Origin: Gigaspora margarita
Lineage: Eukaryota > Glomeromycota > Glomeromycetes > Diversisporales > Gigasporaceae
Direction of reading: 5' to 3'
DNA: 64,000 nucleotides
Assembly (NCBI GenBank): GCA_009809945.1
Contig: WTPW01001252.1
Coordinates: 160,063-224,062, forward strand
In this document: piece after piece, positions 45,201-56,820 of the stretch
How positions within the stretch are numbered: the first letter of the stretch is position 1
How the letters are laid out: each line of letters opens with the position of its first letter
Notes under the pieces: generated by a model
Database searches by the model: none
What the model saw: the letters and a program-made list of their open reading frames with translations, nothing else
Told to the model about the DNA's origin: nothing
Program-made: the position numbers and the translations under genes

Positions 45201-45728
45201 TACTTGCTGTATCTGTAAAGCCCTCCATTAGTTCTGCTAACTTGTTTCTAGTTGGATCATAGTGGCTTTGTGATTGACTAATTCTGTCAACTATTGGGTT
45301 CAGATTTGTATTAAAATCACCTGCTACAATATTAATTGCATTGATGTCTATACTAGGTGCCCACTCTTCTAAAAAGTTACATCTATCCATGATATTTTAG
45401 GAGCATAGACATTTGTAGCTTGAAATGTTAAATGCTTTAGTTGAAAATTGGCTTTTATTACTCTTCCATTATGTGAAATTTGTTGATTATTAAAACTTAT
45501 TCTTCTATTTCCTGCTAAAATAGCTGCCTTTGAGGACCATATTGAATCTAGGTGCCATTGACTTTTAAGAAAGTTTTGCATAGAAGTATCATTTAGATTG
45601 GTTTCTTGAATAAATATAACATCTATGTGATATGATTTAAGGAGAGTTAGTGTTTCTTTACATTTGTTTCTATTAATAAGTCCTTTAACATTCAGAGTTG
45701 CAACTGTGATTATGTGCTCTTCTCTCAT
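42257..45728 (-). pseudogene. LINE ORF2: endonuclease, reverse transcriptase, zinc finger
   Basis: Segments in order on the minus strand. Endonuclease: 45728-45369 (TLNVKGL, IFIQETNL, NVYAP), then frame-shifted to 45390-45043 (AGDFNTNLNP, RLDYIFLD, SDHLLV). Linker: 44982-44638. RT: 44631-43651, with FLDQKKAFDRVNH, GVRQGDPLSPLLY and ITAYADD. C-terminal part: 43654-42824 in another frame. Zinc-finger part: about 42700-42257 (CPWC...HFAMDC). At least two frameshifts (near 45390 and 43655) and four in-frame stops (near 45040, 44635, 42835 and 42641) break it. All key RT and endonuclease motifs are otherwise retained. In life it nicks target DNA and copies the RNA in place. Confidence 0.9.
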
Positions 45729-47475
45729 TATTGTGAAGTTTTGGATTTTTTGTATGGTCCTGAGTGTTCTCTCTTATCTTTTTTGATATTATTACTTTTT
45801 TTCTTTTTTTTGCTATAAGTGACCTCAGTAAATTCATCATTCTCCTTTGGTTGTGATATATCTTCATTCACACAGTTTTTTGAATTTGGCTGATCATGTG
45901 ATATATTATTTACTTTTCCAGCACTCTCTCTATTATTTGCCATTAGGTTAACTGGAGCAATATTTCCTTTGTTTGAAGGCAATGATAATGTAATAGAGGG
46001 TTCTACATTAACAGACGTCTCTACACTTTCTGTGTGTATACTTGAATGTGCCTCCTCTGTTTCTGGTAAGTTTGCTACATCATCCATTTGGATGTCCTGC
46101 TCAACTACTTCTGTTTCATGTACTGTGGCCTCCTGGTTGCTATCATTTGATGTGTTTTCTGTCTGCTCTGCTTCTATGTTTTGTACTGGTACCAATGTTT
46201 CTTCTTTTGTGACTTGCTTATTTTTAAGTTCTTTGAATTCTTTGTATTGTCTACTTAAAATGTTGGCTTCCTTTAATTGATTGCAGTCTCTTTTTATATG
46301 GCCTTCTCCATCACAGAAAAAGCAAAGCTTTGGAGCCTCTTTCCATTCTGTTACTACCTTTTGATCCAGAATGTTAATGTATCTTGGAATTCGTTGTGTC
46401 AACTCGCTGTCCTCTGTGATGTCAAAGATTATGACCCATTGGTCTGACTGAATTGGTGTTCCTTCATACAGCAAGGGTTTAATTGCCTTGATGGTTCCCA
46501 CATTCTCAAAGTCCTCTTTGATTTCCTCTGTGATTACTTTCTTGTCTGTTATTGGAACTCTTCTCAATCTCACTGACAATAATTCTTGGTTAGATCTAGA
46601 TGAGATATAACCATAGAAGGTCTGTTGAAATATGTCTATGCCCTCTTTTGCATATTTTCTCATTTTTTGTTCATCAGCAAAAATTATTTCTAGGTACATT
46701 CGAGTTCCTCTAACAAAATGTGGTTTGGCCCCAATAAAGTCTGCACCCATTTTGCCATAAAGTGTGGACACTATATCATTAATAGAGATTTTATTAAGTT
46801 TTTGTATGTCAAACATAAGTGCATTATTGTTTTTTGTACTTATGTTAATTCTGGGGGAGAAGGTGGAATAAGTAGCCTTTCCCCTTGTTAGTTTTGTAAA
46901 AAGACCTGACCACGATTTTGTTTCCTTGTTGGGTACATCATCTCTAATTTTCTTATTAGAGTCAGATATTGCATCTATGTTTATGTTACTGACGCCGGTA
47001 TGCAGATCAGGTGAGATCACCTCACCTGATCGACTATCACACAAGTTGCCAGAACCTTCCATGTTAAAACCTGTAGAATCTTTCAAAGGAGTATCGTTTA
47101 CTTCGAGTTCTCTCTGCAAGTTTTCTGCCGCTGCCTCATCTTCCATAATCTCAAGCCAGTCCGAAGACATCGAACCTGTTGTGCTTGGGCTAGCAGTGCC
47201 TGGAGAAATGGGTATTTTCGCACCTGTTTCTGGATGTATTGTCTTTTGTAGTGTAGTTATTGTTTCTTCGCCGTTGCTTCTTGTGTTGTGAACTTTCTTC
47301 ATTTTTTTATCGCTGTCCTTTCCAAATAGGTCTAGAGTCTTACGTTTCCTTGGGACAAGAGCCTTCACCCTTGTTTCTGGTGTATTTACGTCTCTTTTCC
47401 TCTGGAGTCTTACTATGGTGTTTTTTCTATAGCACCTGGCAGGTGTCTTCTGCAGAGTGAATGTCGATCTTTTTA
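45728..47475 (-). CDS. LINE ORF1 (nucleic-acid-binding, CCHC knuckle), 5'-truncated
   Basis: A long intact frame of at least 546 codons, read from 47368 and open upstream to the element's end. Near the middle is a retroviral-type zinc knuckle CFFCDGEGHIKRDC (C-x2-C-x4-H-x4-C), the usual nucleic-acid-binding motif of LINE ORF1 proteins. The N-terminal part is basic (PRKRKTLDLFGKDSDKKMKK). The C-terminal third is acidic and then ends in a lysine-rich tail (KKKKKSNNIKKDKREHSG). No ATG precedes the first conserved residues, so the start was probably lost by 5' truncation. The stop codon overlaps ORF2's ATG as TAATGA (45725-45730). Confidence 0.88.
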
Positions 47476-47678
47476 TTTACTTATATTTTTAAATATTCTC
47501 TGGTAAGTAATTATTACAGCTATATGTTTGTTAAATATAAGGCGTATTGTTTTATTAAATTTTAAGCCTATAGTTTATAGCCAGCCATATTATAGTAGCT
47601 AAGTTTATTACTTTTAATTTTTAAAACCATTTCTTAATTTTTACACGAATGAATAAATAATATTGCCCAAATAATTAA
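47476..47678. repeat. LINE target-site duplication, right copy (203 bp)
   Basis: See 41955-42157. Its outer end was later hit by the foldback at 47679, so the true duplication may be a few bases longer (ATTAAGCC resumes at 48211). Confidence 0.85.
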
Positions 47679-48212
47679 TTTGTGATTCGCCTATAATCAT
47701 TAGGATCTACATAATAAATTTTGGGGCAAATTACTATATTAATTTACTAAATATGGGAATCTGGCTGTTCCTTCTTCTAACAGTTTTTTTCTGTTAATTA
47801 AACCTTTAATGTGCATCTAATAAATGTTGTAGAGCTAATTTTTCTGATTCTAATGGTAGTAAAATTATTTCAAATTGACCCAGTATATCATGAGAAATGA
47901 GTATTTTAATCTTCACGACTATATATTTTTCCTTTAAATAAACAAAGAAAAAACATATAGTTGCGAAGATTAAAATGCTTATATCTCATACTATATTGGG
48001 GCAATTTTAATNATTTTACTATTATTGGAATCAGAAAAATTGGCTCTACAATTTTTATTAGATGCACATTGAAGGTTTACTTGACAGAAAAAAACTTTTA
48101 GAAGAAGGAACAGCCAGATTCCAACATTTACTAATAAACTTATCTTTACTTATTCCCACTTTTTACTATATATTACATATATGATTTCTATTATCTATAG
48201 GCGAATCACGAA
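47679..48212. mobile_element. Foldback element with TTAA duplication, ~240-bp arms
   Basis: Palindrome from TTTGTGATTCGCCTATA to TATAGGCGAATCACGAA, flanked by TTAA on both sides (47675-47678, 48213-48216). The arms carry TTGTAGAGCT, AATGGTAGTAAAATTATTTC and GACCCAGTATATCATGAG in the same order and spacing as the foldback at 33151. The loop is near 47935-47955. A TTAA duplication is the piggyBac mark, but there is no transposase. Confidence 0.85.
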
Positions 48213-48216
48213 TTAA

Positions 48217-48384
48217 GCCTTAATTTTTACTGAATGAATAAATAATATTGCCCAAATAATTAAGCCTAATTTTTACACAAATGAATAAATAATATTGCCC
48301 AAAATGATTAAGCTTTTTATTATTGTTCAATTTATTTATATAAAGTAAGTTTTTTTTTTGTTTCTAACTTTATCGGCATGGCTT
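48217..48384. repeat. ~47-bp tandem repeat, two copies
   Basis: TAATTTTTACTGAATGAATA... and TAATTTTTACACAAATGAATA..., each ending GCCCAAA(A)T(A/G)ATTAAGC. A further copy forms the end of each LINE target duplication, so this was already repetitive host sequence. Confidence 0.75.
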
Positions 48385-48836
48385 CCCTATAAGAAAAGTG
48401 GCACGTGTGATATCTGCGCCATTGCAGGTATATGCGTAAATTTTGGACTGCAAATGGACCAGATTTTGCAGCAGTTTACTAAGCCAAAATACACGTATTT
48501 TGGCACGTTCACTAAAATAACAGAAAGGCACAGGATAGTGCACCATGTTTGATACGTGCGGTTAGGATGGTTTCTTTTCACCATGCCATTTTTGGCATGT
48601 TCACCCGTAAATTTTGAACAGTAAATGGACTGGATTTTGCAACAGTTTACCAATCCAAAATCCATGGATTTTGGCACAGATTTTTGGCACGATTTTCTAC
48701 AGAAATTGCAGTGAAAGAACGGTTTGTGAACCGTGATTTGCACGTGAAATTTTTTGCGGAGGTACGTAATGGTTGTTTTTTCCATGCTATTTTGGACCGT
48801 ACCACATGCCACTTTTTCTTACAGGGCTACTACAAC
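48385..48836. mobile_element. TIR element with CCCTATAAG ends, 452 bp
   Basis: Ends CCCTATAAGAAAAGTGGCAC and GCCACTTTTTCTTACAGGG. The interior has inverted halves built of ATTTTGGCAC and TTTTGCAGCAGTTTAC words. Same family as 25541-27609 and 62875 onward. Confidence 0.8.
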
Positions 48837-49094
48837 TTCGTCAACTTGAAAACCAACAAAGTACATTATCTGAGGATGATAGATTTAGTGAAATTAGATT
48901 ATATCTCTGATAATAATAATATTTTTGCTGATGATTATGATGGTGATAAAACTGATAGTAATAAGTGATAACAACATATATATAGGATTTGATTATCGAT
49001 TATAAATTGATTATAACCGATTCGATCATCGATTAAAGTTTTTAGAATCGATTTTCATCCCTACCCGGAACTATAGAGCAATTTTTAAACTGTT

Positions 49095-49285
49095 AAACGG
49101 TTCCAATCCCTAATTACTACAACTTTTACTTAATGTAAAAGAGATGTTTATCTAGTAAAAAATTGGGTTACCCTTTGGGAAACTTCAGATTCCAAAAAAG
49201 GCAAAAAAATATATAGTAATATATCTCCACTTTTTACTATGCTTGTTCACTGGTTCTTAGACGGATCATGAATTAAGTTAATAAA
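49095..49285. mobile_element. Single right arm of the foldback family
   Basis: CTTCAGATTCCAA, CTCCACTTTTTACTAT and TTAGACGGATCATGAATTAAG match, in order, the outer right arm of 47679-48212 (CCAGATTCCAA, CCCACTTTTTACTAT, ATAGGCGAATCACGAATTAAG). No matching left arm. Confidence 0.6.
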
Positions 49286-49289
49286 TATT

Positions 49290-49915
49290 TACTATTTGAA
49301 TTCATTCGCGTTAATTTAGGAGTGAAAAAAAAGCATTATTAACCTAAGTATTTAAAATATGTTATTCATTTTACGAGTTTTTCTAATTTCATTTTAGATT
49401 GAGTATCAAGAACATTTATATCTAGGTATTTAAAATAAGATAGTTCATGAATATTCACTCTAATTTAGGGAATGATTATAAAGAACATTTATTAATAAAA
49501 GTATTTAAATAAGATACTTAAGTTTATGAATATTTAATATTTAATTTCATTTTACTTCCATTAATTTAGAAAGTGAGTATAGAGAGCATTTATCATTCTA
49601 ATTGTAAATTAGTAATTCATGATTATAAGTTACCTGCCATGTTAATCTTACCTTAATAGTATTAGGCTTGTTGAGGCTTAATTAATATAACCACTACGTG
49701 GTGGTTATCGCGAATAGTGATTTAAGTCACATGTTTTAGTTAGCTGTCTAACGGCCAATTATTGGTTTGCATTCAGAATATTTCAGGATGCCTGGCCCGT
49801 ACTTTATTTTCCTTTTCGGATTCTTATAATAGTTAGCTTTTAACTGCATTAGCCAGCCAATTACATTACATCAGCTGGGTTGGCCGGCGAATATGAGATT
49901 ACTGTACAAATTTTA
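49290..49915. other. Intergenic, nothing recognised
   Basis: AT-rich with irregular repeats of TATTTAAATAAGATA (49320-49580). A perfect palindrome AACCACTACGTGGTGGTT lies at 49691. No gene. Confidence 0.4.
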
Positions 49916-50142
49916 AAGGAGGATCACCAAAATTCCAGGTCAGATGAGTCTGATCTAGGTCAGCGTTTAGCTCTAGTTGTTAGCAGATTCTATAGCAAAA
50001 TTATCAGCAGGGCACTTTTACTTAATTTATGGATATGATTTCATTAGTAAATGTTTTTATGATCTTGAGGCAAAATTGATCAATTCTGATCCAGTCGATG
50101 TACACTGACGTATTCTGACCTGGAATTTTGGTAACCCTCCTG
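49916..50142. mobile_element. Tc1/mariner-like MITE, copy A of a pair
   Basis: TA-flanked ends AAGGAGGATCACCAAAATTCC and GGAATTTTGGTAACCCTCCTG. In the opposite orientation to the copy at 28220. Confidence 0.85.
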
Positions 50143-50154
50143 TATGGAATTTTA

Positions 50155-50386
50155 CAGGTGGGTTACCAAAATCCAGGTCGGGTGCGTCGAATCTAGGTCA
50201 GCATTTAGCTCTAGTTGTTAGTAAGTTCTGTGGCAAAATTATCAGATGGGCACTTTTTGTTTAATGAATGGATATGATTTTATTAGTAAAATTTTTCTTG
50301 AGGCAAAATTGATCAATTCTGATCCAGTCGGCCATGATTCCGATGTACTCTGACATATTCTGACCCAGAATTTTGGTGATCTCCTG
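50155..50386. mobile_element. Tc1/mariner-like MITE, copy B of a pair
   Basis: TA-flanked ends CAGGTGGGTTACCAAAATCC and CAGAATTTTGGTGATCTCCTG. Same orientation as copy A, only 12 bp away. Confidence 0.85.
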
Positions 50387-50389
50387 TAT

Positions 50390-50860
50390 GAGTTTCATGT
50401 ATGAGTTATTACTGTACACCAAAACCATCAAACATTCCGCCTACCCACGAATGCGCGAAATTTGTCACAAATACGTTATAACCTTTATGATCACACTCTA
50501 AGAAATTGACATGTACATAAGTGCTTGCTTTCGCCCTTGTTTAAGGTTGTTTGAACTTAAAGCTTCATTTAACATTATGCCCCCTCCACTTCAAAACCTC
50601 CCCCAAAATTAAACAATTAGAGGGCTAATCAAAAAGTTGCTTACCATAAATTTCAAAATAATGACCAGGGATGTGATTTCGGAATTTGGCCTTTATTAAG
50701 ATTAATACGGGGCATAAATCAAATAGCACCAGGTAATTTTAATCGTAATGCATAATGGATGACTTCTAGTTATCATATTTAGCTAGAATTATAAAAAAAA
50801 ATTGTACATACGTATGTACATACATATTATGCATATACTTAGGATGTTTGAATTTAAATC
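50390..50860. other. Intergenic, nothing recognised
   Basis: No gene. A short GTACATACGTATGTACATAC run at 50802. Confidence 0.4.
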
Positions 50861-50907
50861 CAGACCAATTTAATTCAGTGTTTTAAGTTGCCCTTCCCCC
50901 TCACTAT

Positions 50908-51667
50908 TGTGACCATCAGTTGGGAGAGCAATGATGGATATCGGTCCAATTTAGCTCCAATGATTCACTTAGGTTTAAATTTATAACAATAGTACACGGG
51001 TTTATGATGTCACGAAAATATATTTATCTTGATCAGGTTTATCATTTAACTTGATCAATCTATGTGATTGATTTAAATAAGACGTATATGATATAATTTA
51101 TTAAGCATCAGGGGGTAATTTATTATAATAATATTAATAAAGACTACACTAAAATAATATAACGATAAAATAATAAAAATGAGATAAACTAAACTAAAAT
51201 CTGATTATTATTAAAACTATCTAATCAAGTCATTCTAATCTAAATCATATCCTGAGACATTGTCTGAATCTCCTCGTAGTAGCACAAAAACTCTTGCTTT
51301 AAATACATTTTAATTTACTATAAGTTACTGCGCAATGTACTTCTCGCGATACTCTATGCCCTTAAGACTTTGAAGCATTCGTGCTTCTGGCCCACGAGTA
51401 TCAATGCTCCAAAATAATTAAAGCCTCGCTATATCATTCATATAAGCCATGATGATGATAATTCATGGCTTACCGTTACCAGGAATCAACAATTACTAGT
51501 TTATCCAACAATTTATAGACAACAATAATCTGTCCCTCCGCCCATTGTATACAAACAACAAATATTACCTCCAAGCCTCTGCCACAACCTTGTTATTTCA
51601 TATTGCTGGATCAATGGACCTTTCGGGTTACCACATTGTGTATTAAGTCACGGGTTAAAAATTTTAA
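50908..51667 (-). repeat. LTR (left copy)
   Basis: TGTGACCATCAGTTGGGAG to CGGGTTAAAAATTTTAA. The outer limit on the TTAA side is uncertain by about 17 bp. Confidence 0.8.
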
Positions 51668-53260
51668 CCATGGCATACTCCCCTTCTTGAGTGTGAGCTC
51701 CTGCGAACACTATTTTTCCAGGAATGGCTTAAAGTAGGCCCAGACACCAATTCCTTTGCTATAACAATAGCAATTTTGAAGTATTTCTTATATCGAGTCT
51801 TCCATTGGTATAGATATGGATCATGCGACATAGTCAGGAGAATTAGGAATTGAGAATTTAAAGTTTTTCCAAACTTTAAAGTTGACTTCTATATTTTGTA
51901 ATATAACGTGCCCAGAGGTTCTGAGTTGTGCTCCTCTGATACCTTTGGTTTTTTCTTTATAGTAACGTCTTAAGATGGCCAATTTAGATAAAGAGTCCAT
52001 TTTACTCCTTTGGTCTTGTTGATTAGGTACTCCGATCATTTGCCTGAAGCAAGAAACTTCCTCTAGCCAGGTTTTACATTTTCCATTAAAGGCTTCTTTA
52101 TTTTCCTAACTGTGCTTGACCCTTTTCACTTTTCTTTCTAAAAATCTTTCAACCCTTTCTTCCCATTTCCCACTATTGATCTTTTTGTCTTCAAAATTTC
52201 CTATTTCTTCTCCAATCACTGTTTCGCTATCACTATCATTACCTTCATCTTTATCTATTGTATTTTCATTATTATACAACTCTATTTTACACCTTTTCTT
52301 TTCTACAGAGGACTCAGACATTTCGACATCTATTCTACAAGGTTCTTTCTTCTCTGTTCTTTCTTCAACAACTGATTTATCCAACAGATATTTACTAGCA
52401 CTATTATTTTCTACAAAATAATAATCATCTGACCATTCCTCTCTACTTACCCTATTACTTTCATTATCTCTGTTTGAAGGATGGTGGCCATGATAATTAT
52501 TTCCTCTGAGCACATTTGTATCAGAGAACTAATTCGCTTCATGTGCTATTACTGGCTTGATGGTTAGCAATTATCTAGCGGTAATATCAGCCTTTTGGTT
52601 CTCTATATCAGCCTCAAAAAGTAGGGTGCTACATTGAATGCAATTGGTAGTAATTCTTCTATGACTTTTTTCTGTCAGCATAGTTCTACTACACCTTTTG
52701 GTTTCTTTAGCTTCTTCAGGCTAGAACCTAATTTACTCCTAGATTTGCTTACTCTTATTATATTTTCAGAGTCTAAGCTTTCAATTTTATTTTGCTACCA
52801 TCTTGGGTTTTTCTGAGTAGATCTTTGGGATGCATGCTTTCCAGCTGGCAGAAATCAGATTCTATAGTTGAACAGCTTTATAGATAGATTATTTAAGTTT
52901 CTAGGGGAAATAGAATTATCTTTCTGAGTTGAAGTAGTTAGAGGAGCTATGGAGCAGTCTAGTCTTGAAGCGTTTTGAGTTATGGGAGCAGCTGATACTA
53001 AAGGTTTACTAGAAATAGAAATAGTTAAATTTGGCGGTACTTTATAGGTAAACTTAGGACTTTTGAATAGAACTTCATCATTATTTGGATTAGAGGTAGT
53101 TGGTAGTTAAAATAGTTGCTCTTGGTTGGGACTTTGTTCGTAATCATGTTGATAAAATTGGTTAGCTTATTCAAGGCTTTGATAGTTTGGTGAGTATTAT
53201 CTTCTACTAGTGGGTTTGTAAGAGCTTTAGAAGAAGAGGGCTGGGAGAAATGATTTATGG

Positions 53261-53880
53261 GGGTACACTATGCAATGAGTAACATTCATGAGCAAGTTCA
53301 AATGCTTTTGCTCTTGTATGTACTTCTTCAAGGGTCTGGAGAAGCAATGGAGATAAGGCCATAGAAAATTCTGGACGAAGACCATTAACAAATATTTGGA
53401 CTTTTGTTACTTCTGGGAAACAATACCCTCCAATTTCTAAATGTCAAATCAAGTTTGCTTTTTCCAAATAATATTCATCAATATTTTCTCCAACCAATTG
53501 CTTCTGCTGGGTTAACTTCTGAAACCAGTTAGCCATGAGTTCTGGAGTGACGAATTTTGTAACAAAGTTTGCTTGAAAACTTTGCAGAGGGTTTGCTTTA
53601 TTGTTCTATTGGTTGATTTTTGGGCTGTGGCTTTGATGAATTCTCCATCATGTTGCAGCAGGTCCCTTTAATTTGGCAGAAATTATAGGTATTTTATGGG
53701 CTTCTTGGACTAGGTTGGCTTTGAATACATTTTCTATATCATCTAGCCATGATATTGGGTCCTGGTCTCCTCCTACGAATTCGGGATAGGGAATCATGTT
53801 TAATTCAGATGAGACATCAACCTGCAATGTCTGGGATACTTGTAGTTGTTGGACAAGGGATGCGATTTGGGGTATCTAAT
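53261..53880 (-). pseudogene. Gag-like remnant of the LTR fossil
   Basis: Minus-strand translation shows a retrotransposon Gag pattern (PYPEFVGGDQDPISWLDDIE, ANWFQKLTQQKQLVGENIDEY given here only as FQKLTQ...DEY, then VQIFVNGLRPEF). Broken. Confidence 0.7.
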
Positions 53881-54004
53881 TCTATATACGGGTCCGAGTT
53901 TTGAATTTAAGACATACTGTCTTTAGTAAACTAAGCTACTGTTTAATAAATACTGATTTAAACTAGTGTGTTTAACAATTTAATTCCACACAATCAGCAC
54001 CATA

Positions 54005-54766
54005 TGTGACCATCAGTTGGGAGAGCAATGATGGATTTCAGTCCAATTTAGCTCCGATGATTCACTTAGGTTTAAATTTAAAACAATAGTACATGGGTTT
54101 ATGATGTCACGAGAATATATTAATCTTTATCGGGGTTATTATTTAACTTGATCAATCTACGTGATTGATTTAAATAAGATGTATATGATGTAATTTATTA
54201 AGCATCGGGGGGGGTAATTTATTATAATAATATTAATAAAGGCTACACTAAAACAATATAACGATAAAATAATCAAAATAAAATAAAACTAAACTAAAGT
54301 CTGATTATTATTAAAACTATCTAATCAAGTCATTCTAATCTAAATCATATTCTGAGACATTGTCTGAATCTTCTCATAGTAGCATGAAAACTCAGGCTTT
54401 AAATACATTTTAATTTACTATAAGTTACTGCGTAATGTACTTCTCGCGATACTCTATGTCCTTAAGGCTTTGAAGCATTCATGCTTCTGGCCCATGAGCA
54501 TCAATGCTCCAAAATAATTAATACCTCTCTACGTCATTCATATAAGCTATGATAATGATAACTCATGGCTTACCGGTACCAGGAATCAACAATTACTAGT
54601 TTATCCAACAATTTATGGACAACAATAACCTGTTCCTCCGCCCATTGTATACAAACAACAAATATTACCTCTAAGCCTCCGCCACTACCTTGTTATTCCA
54701 TATGGCTGGATCAATAGACCCTCCGGGTTACCAAATTGTGTATTAAGTCACGGGTTAAAAATTTAA
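54005..54766 (-). repeat. LTR (right copy)
   Basis: Directly repeats 50908-51667. Confidence 0.8.
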
Positions 54767-55292
54767 ACTTTGACACTGAATATGCAGCAAATTTCAGAAA
54801 ATATTATTATATCGTGGATCATTTCAGATTTTTTTGTTGATGCCATGAACGAAGTCATGGACATCCTTTTGTCACGAGACCATGACCCAGGCCCATGATG
54901 CATGGTGATCGATGGGTAAGTTTTAAGTATTTGATGACAGGGGTGATGTATTTAAGAGTGATGTATGTATGATGTATTGTTTAAGGAATAACGGATGGTT
55001 GAGTAAGTATGAGGTCATAGGGAGTTGTTATTTAAGAGAGGTAAAGATGAAAATTGTTCTACCTCTTTTGTCTTTGCTGTTAGCTCGATGTTAGTCTAGC
55101 TTTATCGATAGTCATGTAGTCTAAAAGAATGTAATAAATTTACATAAATCCGTATAAAGTTTAAAATAATAGTCAAAATATGGTTATAGTAGAGGACGAA
55201 AATGATATACAGGAGCTTTCGTCATTTACTTTACCTTTGGAGGAAGGCATCGGCTACGGTTTAGAAAATAACTGCACTAAGGTCTGGGAAGT

Positions 55293-55499
55293 ATGTTGGA
55301 CCATTTATCTGTAGAGACTTTGAGGTTATTGTGTAGCAGTGAGGGTGTATCTGATACAGGTTGCAAGAAGGATTTAATTGGGAGATTGGTCGGAAGAGTT
55401 GTGAGTAAAACTAAAGGTAAAAATAGGGTAGATGAGAGTTCACAAAGTAGTAGCTCTTGGTTTAAGGAGAGTAATGCTAGCTTGGCTGGTATCCATTAG
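55293..55499 (+). pseudogene. SAP-like segment of the DIRS fossil
   Basis: LSVETLRLLCSSEGVSDTG followed by KKDLIGRLVGRV has the spacing of a SAP DNA-binding helix pair. It probably belongs to the Gag-like N-terminus. Confidence 0.55.
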
Positions 55500-56820
55500 A
55501 TGGTATAATCCAGAAAAGAACAGATCTAGGTGAAGGAAGTAGTAAAGATTGGTCACGCCTGATACCCATTTTATAGCATTAGAAAAGTCTTTGGAAAAAT
55601 CGATGCAAGCAACTTTAGAAAGGTTATAGATGGGATAAAATGAAGTGTTAGGTGTTGCACAGTGGAGAAGAAGTAAATATTAGCTGAGAGAAAAATTTAA
55701 CAAGGCCAGAGACCAATTTGAATTTTTGAATAGTGTAAAATAGGGAGATTGTTGAATTCGGCATTGGTAAATAAGGAGTGAGAATTAATAGGGATGTGCA
55801 GCTATAAGAGCATTTATGCTCAGAGCTCCGGTTCTGTCCTTGCACAATGTAGGGTTCTGAAGTTTGATTCGGGTTTGATTTGAGTTTGATCAAACCCCAA
55901 ATCAAACAAACTCAAATGGGATGTTAAGTGGTTCAGGTGAACCAGGTTCAAACCCGGTTCAAACTAGTTTTTTTAGTCGTTCGTTCAGAGAAAAATTAAC
56001 TAGTAGTTTCTGAACCAGTTTCATAACCTTAGTTCATAACTTGGTTTATAAATCTAGTTTATAAACTTAATTTATATAACTAGTTTAGAAACCCGGTTTA
56101 TGAACTAGTGGTTCAACCTACTTAAAATAACATACGTATCGTATAAGTTCATATACAAGATCCTCGAAATAGTAGACCCACTATGAATCAAACCCGGGTC
56201 TGTAATATAAATAAAGATTTTGGTGGAATGTAGTATACTATAAGAAACTATAATTAAAAGGCCCAGTTATAATATAGAGAACAGGTAGATTAAAAGACCC
56301 TGGGTATATTAAAACATTACCAGTAATAGTTAAATTAGTAAGTATCGATATTTGAAGAAAATGTAAAAAAAAATTATTTAATTTTATATTTAAAATTAAA
56401 TAAACTTAGTTCATAAACTCGAGCTTGAACTTAAAGCTGACCCAAAGTTTATGCTTTGAGTTTATGAACTCAAGTTCAAACTCAAGTTTAACCTTTAAAG
56501 TTCAACTAAAGTTCATGAACTTCAGTTCAGTTTGTTTTTTCTTTGAACTTCTTGGGACTGAACCAGAACCGGACTGAACGAACCATTTAACATCCCTAAA
56601 CTCAAACTATAAATTTTATAAAGTTTGAAATCAGACCAAACTCAAATAAAAAAATAATCAAACTCAAACCAAACCAAAATTTCATACAAAGTTTGATTTG
56701 AGTTTGATTTGAAGTTTGCAAACTAGTTTGAATTTGAATAATATAAATACATTTTTAATTTTTAAACAAATTTCTTAATTCTTACTTTGTATTTAAGTAA
56801 ATTGTTTAAAATATAAAAAT

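Larger units (their letters stand above)
42158..47475 (-). mobile_element. LINE (non-LTR retrotransposon), ~5.3 kb, broken
   Basis: Two-ORF element on the minus strand. The poly-A tail is the T run at 42163-42185. ORF1 carries a CCHC knuckle. ORF2 has an AP-type endonuclease, RT and a C-terminal C2H2-like zinc finger, the layout of L1/Tx1-like LINEs (clade tentative). It is flanked by 203-bp direct repeats that differ at about 1.5%, suggesting a fairly recent insertion. ORF1 stays open right up to the 5' junction without an ATG, so the copy is probably slightly 5'-truncated. ORF2 has a frameshift in the endonuclease, in-frame stops after the endonuclease and before the RT, a frameshift after YADD, and two more stops near the C-terminus. 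It cannot move by itself. Confidence 0.92.
41455..49063. mobile_element. hAT-like element carrying a LINE and other insertions
   Basis: Outer ends TAGGGATGAGAATCGATTC and GAATCGATTTTCATCCCTA are inverted. Both are followed inwards by repeated ATCGATTTAATCG-type words, a subterminal repeat pattern. An exact 8-bp TSD is not readable (ATGCCGAC against CCCGGAAC), so the pairing is inferred from the ends. Within it lie the LINE (42158-47475), a foldback (47679-48212) and a TIR element (48385-48836). Just inside the right end, 48837-48968 reads as a short coding-like remnant (LRQLENQQSTLSEDD) of unknown origin. Confidence 0.65.
50908..54766 (-). mobile_element. LTR retrotransposon fossil, gag-bearing, non-autonomous
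   Basis: Direct LTRs 50908-51667 and 54005-54766 (about 760 bp each, roughly 5% different, so old). The element is read on the minus strand: a primer-binding-like TGGTGCTGATTGTG lies next to the 54005 LTR. Possible TSD ACTAT/ACTTT. The 2.3-kb interior encodes only a Gag-like product (about 53261-53880) and an acidic-basic segment (51821-52513); no RT or integrase is seen. It is broken by several changes. Confidence 0.8.

Noticed and set aside
42867-47460. Several plus-strand ORFs over the LINE
   Set aside because: They are shadows of the well-supported minus-strand ORF1 and ORF2.
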